From: Streptomyces sp. NBC_00708
Lineage (GTDB): Bacteria > Actinomycetota > Actinomycetes > Streptomycetales > Streptomycetaceae
Length of the DNA stretch: 64,000 nt
Direction: 5' to 3'
Assembly: GCA_036226585.1 (NCBI GenBank)
Contig: CP108997.1
Coordinates: 2,232,001-2,296,000, forward strand
Position numbers and translations under genes: made by a program. Below, in pieces: positions 56,201 to 64,000 of this stretch; within the stretch, counting starts at the first letter, position 1, and each line of letters starts with the position of its first letter. Under the pieces are notes generated by a model, which saw only the letters and a program-made list of their open reading frames with translations, did no database searches and had not been told where the DNA came from.

Positions 56201-56552
56201 CAGCACCGAGGTGGGCGCCTCCACCACGGCGGGCTCCGAGGAGTCCGTCAGCCTGGTGAAGCCGGCCGCGGGCACGTACACGGTCGTCATCGACGGCTAC
56301 TCCGTCCCGGCCGGGACCACCGCGTACGACTACCGGGACGTGTACTACTCGGCGTCGCTCGGCACGATCTCCGTCGACGAGTCGAAGGCCGTGAACCTGG
56401 CCCCCGGCGCGTCGGCCACGGTCGGTGCCCAGGTGAAGGTGGCCGGCGCGGCCCCCGAGGGCCGGCAGTTCTTCGGCGAGGTGAGCCTGGTGAACGCCCG
56501 GGGCACCGCGGCGGGCACCGGCAGCGTCGTGATCGGGAAGGTCACCCCGTAG
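53250..56552 (+). CDS. secreted S8 (subtilisin-like) serine protease, 1100 residues
   Basis: A Sec signal peptide (basic start, hydrophobic core VAAAAGLVAALAATG, cleavage after APVFA near residue 38) is followed by a propeptide, the S8 catalytic domain and about 450 residues of beta-rich C-terminal domains. The triad is Asp in GVLDAGVDIAHP (near 211), His in SEHGTHVAG (near 386) and Ser in GTSMASPQA (near 581). The Asp-His distance of about 175 is far longer than in subtilisin and recalls the tripeptidyl-peptidase-II-like branch. A C-terminal segment (DANADLDLYVYKG) resembles a pre-peptidase C-terminal domain. ATG 53250 is preferred because AGGGA lies 5 bases upstream; ATG 53244 would add two residues. 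Confidence 0.92.
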   Translation: MTSESPGSISGARRAARVAAAAGLVAALAATGVAPVFAADDPATAPVKAAGTAPADKLGTADADVLTKAKAKGEKNITMMVATAPGATEQVTKQLDAVKGSVLGRAYDKLGYVRATVPTSAAEATIKAASKLSSVHGIDLKQEIMLDDPTPAADRATGSKAKAKSNGSYAAPGKKTPAKNPYNPSFETGAVDFVKQHPKADGRGITIGVLDAGVDIAHPALQKTTTGERKITDWVTATDPVSDGDGTWLRMTDAVSGPVFTYKGRTYNAPKGLYRISLFAEAATKGGDMAGDLNRDGDTTDTWAVLYDPVTGTTRVDLNGNADFSDDTALKPYKEKHQVSYFGKDDPRTDVVERIPFVVENRKNVVYNAAGDTSDYVSIGVIESEHGTHVAGITAANGLFGGKMNGAAPGAKIVSSRACTWSGGCTNIALTEGMIDLVVNRGVDVVNMSIGGLPPLNDGNNARAELYKRLVDIYGVQLVISAGNDGPGVNTIGDPGLADHVISVGASISKETWAANYGSNVTKKYDMLPFSSRGPREDGGFAPTLTAPGASINSTQTWLPGSPVKEAGYSLPAGYSMLQGTSMASPQAAGATALLLSAAKQKHIELPPADLRTALTSTATKIKDVPAHAQGAGLINIVDAWKLIAKQGAPAHEYSVKAPVDTAIDFALKTPGFGTGLYDREGGLKAGQKKTYDVTVTRTTGPDKKVGHTLSWKYNDGTFKLVGSKKVSLPLGKPVTVKVQAKPGSAGVHSAILQLDDKKTAGTDQQILTTVVVSKELAKPSYAFKASGSVQRNGTTSYFVTVPEGAKTLEVAMSALRSGSQTRFISIHPYGVQMEDSGTPFCYPNYENPANTCRPDARSYADPQPGVWEIEVEARRTSPLLDNPYKLDVALLGATFDPAVRTIPEAKIGTPAAVDWKVTNNAGPLEGRLKGGSLGSADVERPSISTGGEYVKEVTIGAGVEKLDVAIGGTSDANADLDLYVYKGSTEVGASTTAGSEESVSLVKPAAGTYTVVIDGYSVPAGTTAYDYRDVYYSASLGTISVDESKAVNLAPGASATVGAQVKVAGAAPEGRQFFGEVSLVNARGTAAGTGSVVIGKVTP

Positions 56553-57761
<1,209 letters not shown>

Positions 57762-57908
57762 ATTTTCAGCCCCTCCGGCGATTGAGGAGCGGGGTACGGG
57801 GCGGAGCCCCGCGCGGTGCCGCTGCGCGGAGCTGTCCCCTCCCCGCCCCTTCCCGAAACCGGGGCTCCGCCCCGGACCCCGCGCCTCAAACGCCGGCGAG
57901 GCTTGAAG
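57762..57908. repeat. 147-base intergenic imperfect inverted repeat (MITE-like)
   Basis: Arms of about 47 bases (57766-57811 and 57860-57907) pair with roughly 85% identity; each includes GGGGCGGAGCCCCG or its complement and a CCGGCG-TTGAGG/CCTCAAACGCCGG block. The sequence type (CTCAAACGCCGG, CGGGGCTCCGCCCCG) is familiar from many Streptomyces intergenic regions. It fills the gap between the convergent asd and DUF1203 genes and may terminate both. Confidence 0.7.
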
Positions 57909-57918
57909 GTTCGGGGCT

Positions 57919-58419
57919 TCAGGGGCGCCGCACCTCGAAGTGCCAGCAGCCGTATTCCACGGCGCGTACGTGGACCAGGGCCACCGCCGGGTCCGTGAAG
58001 GCCTCCGCGAAGGCCTGGTCATAGCCGCGCTCCTCGTCCGCGGGGATCTCCAGGAGGCGGCCGCCCACGATGTGGCCGTCCGCGTCGTAGCGCCGGACCG
58101 TGCGCAGCGCGCCCGCGCGCGAGAACGGGTAGCCGTTCCGGGCGGGGTCCGGCCCCTCGCAGGTGTCGGCGTGGATGAAGACCGGGCCCTGTTCGTCGTA
58201 CGCCCCCGGGCGGGCCCAGGTCTCCGCCGCCCAGCGGCGCAGCGGGGCGTACGAGACGAGCGCGACGCGCTCCCCCGGTTCGCTGCCGCGCAGGCAGCAC
58301 CGCAGCGGGTCGCCGCCCTCGGTGGCGGTGTACGGGACACAGGGGCGGCCGGCGTCGTCGGTCTCCCGGAGTTCCTTCAGCGCGTCCGGTTCGATCGCGC
58401 GTGCCTCGTAAGTGGTCAT
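57919..58419 (-). CDS. DUF1203 family protein
   Basis: 166 residues, no signal peptide or membrane helix. DUF1203 character is seen in CVPYTATEGGDPLRCCLR, ERVALVSYAPL, GPVFIHADTC and the C-terminal VHVRAVEYGCWHFEVRRP. The family has no known function; conserved Cys, His and Arg residues suggest an enzyme or metal-binding role, but that is a guess. It is divergent from the second pepN by 113 bases. Confidence 0.87.
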   Translation of the reverse strand: MTTYEARAIEPDALKELRETDDAGRPCVPYTATEGGDPLRCCLRGSEPGERVALVSYAPLRRWAAETWARPGAYDEQGPVFIHADTCEGPDPARNGYPFSRAGALRTVRRYDADGHIVGGRLLEIPADEERGYDQAFAEAFTDPAVALVHVRAVEYGCWHFEVRRP

Positions 58420-58532
58420 GGTCCGAGCCTCCCGCGCCTCGGCGCCGCGGTCCGGCGGAAAACGGACATCGCCCTGGGCACGCGTCCCGTGGAAGGATGA
58501 CGGGAAACATCACAGAGCAAGGAGATGACCGC

Positions 58533-61109
58533 GTGCCTGGCACGAATCTGACCCGCGAAGAGGCACAGGAGCGGGCGCGCCTGCTGACCGTGGACGCGTA
58601 CGAGATCGATCTCGACCTCTCCGGAGCGCAGGAGGGCGGGACCTACCGGTCCGTCACCGTCGTGCGCTTCGACTCCGCCGAAGCCGGTGCGGAGACCTTC
58701 ATCGACCTGGTCGCCCCCGCGGTGCACGAGGTCGAGCTGAACGGCAGGGCGCTGGACGTCGCGGCGGTGTTCCGCGACTCACGCATCACCCTGCCGCACC
58801 TGCAGGCCGGCGCCAACGAGCTGAAGGTCGTCGCCGACTGCGCGTACACCAACACCGGTGAGGGGCTGCACCGCTTCGTCGACCCGGTCGACGAGCAGGC
58901 GTACCTGTACACCCAGTTCGAGGTGCCGGACGCGCGCCGCGTCTTCGCGAGCTTCGAGCAGCCCGACCTGAAGGCGACCTTCCGGTTCACCGTGAAGGCG
59001 CCGTCCGGCTGGACCGTGATCTCCAACTCGCCGACGCCGGAGCCGAAGGACGACGTCTGGTCGTTCGAGCCGACTCCGCGCATCTCCTCGTACATCACCG
59101 CGCTGATCGTCGGCCCGTACCACTCGGTGCACAGCAGCTACGAGAAGGACGGCCGGACCGTCCCGCTGGGCATCTACTGCCGGCCCTCGCTCGCGGAGTA
59201 CCTGGACGCGGACGCGATCTTCGACGTGACCCGGATGGGCTTCGACTGGTTCCAGGAGAAGTTCGACTACGACTACCCGTTCGCCAAGTACGACCAGCTC
59301 TTCGTCCCGGAGTTCAACGCGGGCGCGATGGAGAACGCGGGCGCGGTCACCATCCGCGACCAGTACGTCTTCCGCTCCAAGGTGACGGACGCGGCGTACG
59401 AGACGCGGGCCGAGACCATCCTGCACGAGCTGGCCCACATGTGGTTCGGCGACCTCGTGACGATGGAGTGGTGGAACGACCTCTGGCTGAACGAGTCGTT
59501 CGCCACCTACACCTCGATCGCCTGCCTGGCGTACGCCGAGGGCTCGGGGTGGCCGCACTCCTGGACCACGTTCGCCAACTCCATGAAGACGTGGGCCTAC
59601 CGGCAGGACCAGCTGCCCTCGACCCACCCGATCATGGCCGACATCCGCGACCTGGACGACGTCCTGGTCAACTTCGACGGCATCACGTACGCCAAGGGCG
59701 CATCCGTCCTGAAGCAGCTGGTGGCGTACGTCGGCATGGACGAGTTCTTCAAGGGCGTCCAGGCGTACTTCAAGGCGCACGCCTTCGGCAACACCCGGCT
59801 CTCCGACCTCCTCGGCGCGCTGGAAGAGACCTCGGGCCGCGACCTGAAGGCCTGGTCGAAGGCGTGGCTGGAGACGGCCGGCATCAACATCCTGCGCCCG
59901 GAGACCGAGACCGACGAGAACGGTCACCTCACCTCGTTCACCGTGCTCCAGGAGGCGCCCGCGCTGCCCGCCGGCGCGAAGGGCGAGCCGACGCTGCGCC
60001 CGCACCGCATCGCCATCGGTTTCTACGACCTCGACGAGGCCGGGAAGCTGGTGCGTACGGACCGGATCGAGCTGGACGTCGACGGCGAGCGCACCACCGT
60101 GCCGCTCCCGGCCGGCACCGCGCGGCCGGCCGTCATCCTGCTCAACGAGGACGACCTCTCGTACGCGAAGGTCCGCCTCGACGAGGAGTCGCTGCGGGTC
60201 GTCACGGAGCACCTGGGCGACTTCGCCGAGTCGATGCCGCGCGCCCTGTGCTGGGCGTCGGCCTGGGACATGACCCGCGACGGCGAACTGGCCACCCGCG
60301 ACTACCTCGCGCTGGTCCTGTCCGGGATCGGCAAGGAGACGGACATCGGCGTCGTGCAGTCGCTGCACCGCCAGGTCAAGACGGCGATCGACCTGTACGC
60401 GACGCCGGAGTGGCGCGAGGCGGGGCTGACGCAGTGGACCGAGGCGACGCTCGCGCACCTGCGTGCGGCGGAGCCGGGCAGTGACCACCAGCTGGCCTGG
60501 GCGCGCGCCTTCGCGGCCACCGCCCGCACCCCGCAGCAGCTGGACCTGGTGCGTTCGCTGCTCGACGGCACCGAGGCGATCGAGGGGCTGACCGTCGACA
60601 CCGAGCTGCGCTGGGCGCTCGTCCAGCGGCTCGCTGCCACCGGGCTGATCGACGAGGACGAGATCGACGCCGAGTACGCGCGCGACCGCACGGCGGCGGG
60701 CGAGCGGCACGCGGCCTCCGCCCGTGCGGCGCGGCCGAGCGAGGAGGCGAAGGCCGAGGCGTGGGCGTCGGTCGTGGAGTCCGACAAGCTGCCGAACTCC
60801 CTCCAGGAGGCGGTCATCGCCGGCTTCGTGCAGACGGACCAGCGCGAGCTGCTGGCCCCGTACACGGAGAAGTTCTTCGCCTCGGTGAAGGGCGTGTGGG
60901 ACTCGCGGAGCCACGAGATGGCCCAGCAGGTCGCCATCGGCCTGTACCCGGTGCTCCAGGTCTCGCAGGAGACCCTGGACGCCACGGACGCCTGGCTGGC
61001 CTCGGCCGAACCGGGCGCGGGTCTGCGCCGGCTGATCTCGGAGTCCCGCTCGGGCGTGGAGCGCGCGCTGCGGGCGCGGACGGCTGACGCGGCGGCCGCG
61101 ACCGCGTAG
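58533..61109 (+). CDS. pepN: aminopeptidase N (copy 2)
   Basis: 858-residue M1 aminopeptidase, paralogue of the gene at 49187. GAMENAGAV, HELAHMWFGDL and LWLNESFAT are intact, and it reads NESFA (the common form) where copy 1 has KESFA. Both have the ERAP1-like C-terminal domain with the same length. The GTG start at 58533 follows AAGGAG; upstream in-frame extension to 58401 is out of the family. Cytoplasmic peptide recycling is the expected role. Confidence 0.95.
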   Translation: MPGTNLTREEAQERARLLTVDAYEIDLDLSGAQEGGTYRSVTVVRFDSAEAGAETFIDLVAPAVHEVELNGRALDVAAVFRDSRITLPHLQAGANELKVVADCAYTNTGEGLHRFVDPVDEQAYLYTQFEVPDARRVFASFEQPDLKATFRFTVKAPSGWTVISNSPTPEPKDDVWSFEPTPRISSYITALIVGPYHSVHSSYEKDGRTVPLGIYCRPSLAEYLDADAIFDVTRMGFDWFQEKFDYDYPFAKYDQLFVPEFNAGAMENAGAVTIRDQYVFRSKVTDAAYETRAETILHELAHMWFGDLVTMEWWNDLWLNESFATYTSIACLAYAEGSGWPHSWTTFANSMKTWAYRQDQLPSTHPIMADIRDLDDVLVNFDGITYAKGASVLKQLVAYVGMDEFFKGVQAYFKAHAFGNTRLSDLLGALEETSGRDLKAWSKAWLETAGINILRPETETDENGHLTSFTVLQEAPALPAGAKGEPTLRPHRIAIGFYDLDEAGKLVRTDRIELDVDGERTTVPLPAGTARPAVILLNEDDLSYAKVRLDEESLRVVTEHLGDFAESMPRALCWASAWDMTRDGELATRDYLALVLSGIGKETDIGVVQSLHRQVKTAIDLYATPEWREAGLTQWTEATLAHLRAAEPGSDHQLAWARAFAATARTPQQLDLVRSLLDGTEAIEGLTVDTELRWALVQRLAATGLIDEDEIDAEYARDRTAAGERHAASARAARPSEEAKAEAWASVVESDKLPNSLQEAVIAGFVQTDQRELLAPYTEKFFASVKGVWDSRSHEMAQQVAIGLYPVLQVSQETLDATDAWLASAEPGAGLRRLISESRSGVERALRARTADAAAATA

Positions 61110-61122
61110 GGCCTGCTGGAAA

Positions 61123-61166
61123 CCGCCCGGCGGACAGGCGCTGAAGCGCAGCCGTCCGCCGGGCGG
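61123..61166. terminator. bidirectional terminator
   Basis: A 13-bp perfect stem (61123-61135 with 61154-61166) with an 18-base loop between the convergent ends of pepN copy 2 and allantoicase. Confidence 0.82.
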
Positions 61167-61175
61167 GAGCAGGGG

Positions 61176-62315
61176 TTACGAGGCCGACGCCTCGTAACGG
61201 GCGGTCAGTTCGGCGGCTCCGGACGCGGTCAGGGAGCCGTGCAGGCGCATCCGGGCGACCCCGCCGTCGGGGAAGGCGTCGAGCCGTACGTGGGTGACCA
61301 CGGCCTCGGCCGGCAGCGGGAAGCGGTGCAGGGTGTCGGGCTGGAGCCGGGTGCGCGGGATGATCTCGAACCACTCGCCGCTCTCGCCGTCGCGGCCGTG
61401 CAGGGCGATCCAGCCGGCCGCGTTGCCCTTGAGATAGGCGGTGTCGATCTCGACCGCGCGGACGGCGCCCTGGGCGGGCAGCCGGAAGCGGACCCAGTCG
61501 TTGGTGTCGCGGACCCGGCGGCGGCGGTTCTCCCAGCCGTCGTCCATCTTGCGGGAGGTGCCGGGCAGGATGATCTGGGTCGGCGAGGAGTAGAACCGGT
61601 CCGAGGCGTCCTCGTAACTGCCGCCGTTCAGGACCGAGATCAGGTCGAACGTGGAGAGCGCGGCCAGCCAGGCCGGGTCGGGGACGACCTCGCCGTGCAC
61701 GCGCAGGCGGGCGATGCCGCCGTCGGGGTGCTGGCAGAGGCGGATGTGGGTGTAGCGGCGTCCGCCGGTGATCTCGAAGCCGTTGGCGGCGTGGCCGCGT
61801 ACGGGCGTCGGGGGGACGATCTCCTCCCACTTCACGTCGTCGGCGAGCAGCTGCTCCGGGCCGGGCGCGCCCTCGACGCAGGTGGCCTGGACGGAGACGC
61901 GCTGCGGGTAGTTGCCCCGGAAGTGGGCGGTGTCGACGACGATCCCGCGGATGATGCCGGGGGCGCCGAGGCGGATCAGCGCCCAGTCGTGCTCGTCGGG
62001 GGCCGGGAAGGGGTGTCCGGCGTCGGCGCCGCGCCGGCGGCGGGTCTCCCAGCCGTCCATGATCTTGCCCTTGTGGCCGAAGTGCTCGGGGTCGAAGACC
62101 GCGCGCTCCCGGACGAGCAGGTTCTCGCGCTGGGCGAAGAACTCGTCGTTGGCGGCGATCACGCCCGCGCCGAGGCGGCGGTCGGCGAGGTCGACGAGCT
62201 CGGTGAAGGGGAGGTCGGCGGTGCGGTAGTCGGCGTAGGGGTCGCCGCCGCCGTACGGGGCCGCGTCGTTGGCGTGGGGATCGTCGTTCCGGATCTCATT
62301 CTGTTCGGTGGTCAT
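61176..62315 (-). CDS. alc: allantoicase
   Basis: 379-residue enzyme hydrolysing allantoate to ureidoglycolate and urea in purine breakdown. It consists of two allantoicase repeats that mirror each other: MDGWETRRRR with HDWALIRLG in the first (about 80-115), and MDDGWENRRRR with NDWVRFRLP in the second (about 260-290). No allantoinase or other ureide gene is next to it, unlike many clusters. The frame extends upstream to 62720 through LysR; ATG 62315 is chosen, although its ribosome-binding site is weak. Confidence 0.93.
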   Translation of the reverse strand: MTTEQNEIRNDDPHANDAAPYGGGDPYADYRTADLPFTELVDLADRRLGAGVIAANDEFFAQRENLLVRERAVFDPEHFGHKGKIMDGWETRRRRGADAGHPFPAPDEHDWALIRLGAPGIIRGIVVDTAHFRGNYPQRVSVQATCVEGAPGPEQLLADDVKWEEIVPPTPVRGHAANGFEITGGRRYTHIRLCQHPDGGIARLRVHGEVVPDPAWLAALSTFDLISVLNGGSYEDASDRFYSSPTQIILPGTSRKMDDGWENRRRRVRDTNDWVRFRLPAQGAVRAVEIDTAYLKGNAAGWIALHGRDGESGEWFEIIPRTRLQPDTLHRFPLPAEAVVTHVRLDAFPDGGVARMRLHGSLTASGAAELTARYEASAS

Positions 62316-62374
62316 GCGTTCACTGTCGTACGACGGAAGCCGGTAGGTCCATCGAAAGTTTCCGCACGAATTGT

Positions 62375-63313
62375 TCAGCAGAACTGAACGGTCGCGTTCT
62401 CCCCGTACGGCTCCGCCGCCTCGCGCAGCGCCGCGAGGACCCGGGCCACCGCCGGGGCGTCCTCGCTCCCGCGCCGGACGGCGGCGACGACATGGCGCCG
62501 GGGCCGGTCCGCGTCCAGGACCCGCATCACCACGCCGTCCCGGCCGTGCCGCTCCGCCGAGGCCATGCGCGGCACCAGGGCGATGCCCAGATCCGCGGCG
62601 ACCATGGCGAGGATCGCGGTCCAGCCGGACGCGCTGTGCGCCTGCTCGGGGACGAAGCCCGCGGCCCGGCACGCGGAGACGGTGATCTCCGACCAGGGCT
62701 CCGAGCCGCCGAAGATCCACGGCTCGGCGGACAGATCGGCCAGCCGCAGCCCCGGCGCGTCCGCGAGCCGGTGACCGGCCGGCAGCGCCACGTCGAGCGG
62801 GTCGGCCAGCAGCGGCAGTACGGCGAACCGGGGGTCACGGGCCGTCGGGGCGTGGGCGGCCAGCGACAGGGCGAGGTCCACCTCGGCGGCGGCCAGCAGT
62901 TCGAACGCGAGGGCGGCCTCCGCCTCCCGGACCCGGACACCGGGGCCGGGGCGGCCGTCGGCGCGCAGCCGCTGCACGGCCGGGACGACGAGGGCGGGTA
63001 CGGCGGTGGCGAAGGCGGCGACGCGCACCTCGCCGGCCTCGCCGCGCAGATAGCCGGTCAGTTCGGCGTCGGCGCGCTCCAGTTGGGCGAAGACCGCCTC
63101 GGCGTGGCGCAGGACGAGATGGGCGGCGTCGGTCAGGCGGACGCGCCGGCCCTGGGCCTCCAGGAGGGGCACGCCGAGCTGTTTCGCCAGGTTGGAGAGC
63201 TGCTGGGAGACGGCCGACGGGGTCATCAGCAGGGCCTCGGCGGTCGCGGTGACCGTGCCCCGGTCGCGCAGGGTGCGCAGGATGCGGAGCTTCTTGACGT
63301 CCCACTCGGTCAT
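62375..63313 (-). CDS. LysR family transcriptional regulator
   Basis: 312 residues. The N-terminal winged helix-turn-helix is at residues 15-45 (TVTATAEALLMTPSAVSQQL); the C-terminal part is a periplasmic-binding-like effector domain. It lies 59 bases upstream of allantoicase on the same strand, so it is not the typical divergent arrangement. It could control alc in an operon or be unrelated. Effector unknown. Confidence 0.9.
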   Translation of the reverse strand: MTEWDVKKLRILRTLRDRGTVTATAEALLMTPSAVSQQLSNLAKQLGVPLLEAQGRRVRLTDAAHLVLRHAEAVFAQLERADAELTGYLRGEAGEVRVAAFATAVPALVVPAVQRLRADGRPGPGVRVREAEAALAFELLAAAEVDLALSLAAHAPTARDPRFAVLPLLADPLDVALPAGHRLADAPGLRLADLSAEPWIFGGSEPWSEITVSACRAAGFVPEQAHSASGWTAILAMVAADLGIALVPRMASAERHGRDGVVMRVLDADRPRRHVVAAVRRGSEDAPAVARVLAALREAAEPYGENATVQFC

Positions 63314-63405
63314 GGCCGCAACCTACCGCCGTACCCCGCCCCGGACATGCGTGTGCGCCGCGCGGTAGTGGCTACCGTGCGGCGCACCCGTGCTGCGCGG
63401 GGCGG

Positions 63406-63426
63406 GACCGGGGCGGGGCCCCGGTC
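63406..63426 (-). terminator. terminator of the small membrane-protein gene
   Basis: A 9-bp perfect stem (63406-63414 with 63418-63426) with a 3-base loop, 14 bases past that gene's stop and before the LysR start. Confidence 0.75.
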
Positions 63427-63440
63427 GCCGGGCAGGTGGG

Positions 63441-63671
63441 TCAGGCCTGCTTCTTGGACTTGTCGAGCACCATGACCAGGCCCGCGATGACCGCGAACAG
63501 GACGAGGGGCGCCAGGACGAACAGGCCGAGCGTGTCGAGCACGCTCAGGCCGGGACCCGGGTCGTCGCCGTCGTCGCGGGTGAGCGCGAGCGCGGGGGAC
63601 GACATGAGCAGCATCATCAGCGTCGTTCCGGCGGCGACGGCGCCGGCGCGCATAGCGTTCTTCTTGTCCAC
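63441..63671 (-). CDS. small membrane protein with signal peptide, unknown function
   Basis: 76 residues from GTG 63671. A signal-type segment (AMRAGAVAAGTTLMMLLMSSPALA) is followed by a short acidic segment (RDDGDDPGP), a second helix (LGLFVLAPLVLFAVIAGLV) and a Lys-rich end (DKSKKQA). I recognise no family. GTG 63671 is favoured over the ATG at 63695 because the DKK start gives a normal signal-peptide n-region. Confidence 0.7.
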   Translation of the reverse strand: MDKKNAMRAGAVAAGTTLMMLLMSSPALALTRDDGDDPGPGLSVLDTLGLFVLAPLVLFAVIAGLVMVLDKSKKQA

Positions 63672-63731
63672 GGTGCAAACGTAGCGAACGCCCACGCGGG
63701 CCGCGCGCCCGGGGGTGCCGTACGGGGTCCG

Positions 63732-64000
63732 CTAGGGCGCTTCCCGCACCTCCGGGCGCTCCCCGGGGTTGCGCAGGACATCCATCAGGCGGTGCAGCCG
63801 GGGCGAGGCGGCCAGCTGCTCCAGCGTCACCGGGACGCCCTCCGCGTCGGCGATGGGCAGCCGCCAGTTGGGGTACTGGTCCCAGGTGCCCGGCAGGTTC
63901 TGCGGGCGGCGGTCTCCGATGGTGTCGGGCAGCCACACCCCGGCCATGCGGGCGGGGGTGCGCAGCAGGAAGCGGTGGACGGCCCGGACGGCCGCCTCCT
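63732..64000 (-). CDS. malQ: 4-alpha-glucanotransferase, C-terminal part (cut by window edge)
   Basis: The last 89 codons of a GH77 amylomaltase. The readable end includes VWLPDTIGDRRPQNLPGT and DQYPNWRLPIAD, the conserved C-terminal region of MalQ. The enzyme transfers alpha-1,4-glucan chains in maltodextrin/glycogen metabolism. The rest of the gene lies beyond position 64000. Confidence 0.85.
   Translation of the reverse strand, partial: EAAVRAVHRFLLRTPARMAGVWLPDTIGDRRPQNLPGTWDQYPNWRLPIADAEGVPVTLEQLAASPRLHRLMDVLRNPGERPEVREAP

Overview
The window is a very GC-rich stretch (about 70% or more, with strong G/C bias at third codon positions) whose genes and order match the conserved chromosome core of a Streptomyces: galE and a wall-polymer transferase, obg-rpmA-rplU, RNase E, the mre/pbp2/rodA elongation cluster, ndk-folC, clpX-clpP-clpP, tig, FeSOD, two pepN genes, asd and malQ. 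I assign genus from gene order and protein character, not from a search. From memory it matches the S. coelicolor stretch of roughly SCO2590 to SCO2649.

Layout. 1-8.6 kb: the edge of a wall-glycopolymer locus (galE, a two-domain glycosyltransferase/CDP-glycerol glycerophosphotransferase) and a second block (a glycerol-1-phosphate-dehydrogenase-like enzyme, a cytidylyltransferase-like enzyme, galU) lie on either side of obg, rpmA and rplU. 8.6-17.3 kb: RNase E/G with very long repeat-rich tails, then a radical-SAM pair separated by an internally repeated membrane protein. 17.3-25.1 kb: CYTH-CHAD protein, rodA, pbp2, mreD, mreC, mreB, all leftward. 25.3-28.2 kb: ndk, DUF4233, folC and, where valS normally stands, only a decayed valS remnant. 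28.3-34.4 kb: a Pro/Gln-rich anchored protein, clpX, two clpP genes, tig, tRNA-Pro and tRNA-Gly. 34.4-48.3 kb: a mixed block (acyltransferase, HD hydrolase, CPA2 antiporter, PP2C phosphatase, Fpg/Nei glycosylase, rpiB, FAD oxidoreductase, bioY, amino-acid permease, FeSOD, MOSC protein, aldo/keto reductase, lipoprotein). 48.4-64 kb: DsbA-like protein, pepN, an AbiEi/DUF559-like protein, a large secreted subtilase, asd, DUF1203 protein, second pepN, allantoicase, LysR regulator, a small membrane protein and the end of malQ.

How the genes relate. The rod/elongasome genes and the wall-polymer genes serve envelope building. The Clp proteases, trigger factor and RNase E serve protein and RNA turnover. 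A ClgR-like operator precedes clpP1 and a Nur-like operator precedes the FeSOD gene. Most convergent gene ends share strong bidirectional hairpins, and three convergent pairs overlap by 10-20 bases.

The most noteworthy items are: the valS remnant (start lost, 2-base frameshift, about 800 codons missing), which predicts an essential valS elsewhere; the archaeal-type glycerol-1-phosphate dehydrogenase/cytidylyltransferase pair inserted between rne and rplU; a probable CTG start codon behind a strong ribosome-binding site; the tandem-repeat membrane protein; and RNase E tails carrying one repeat motif on both sides of the catalytic core. I found no insertion sequence, prophage, CRISPR array or secondary-metabolite cluster.
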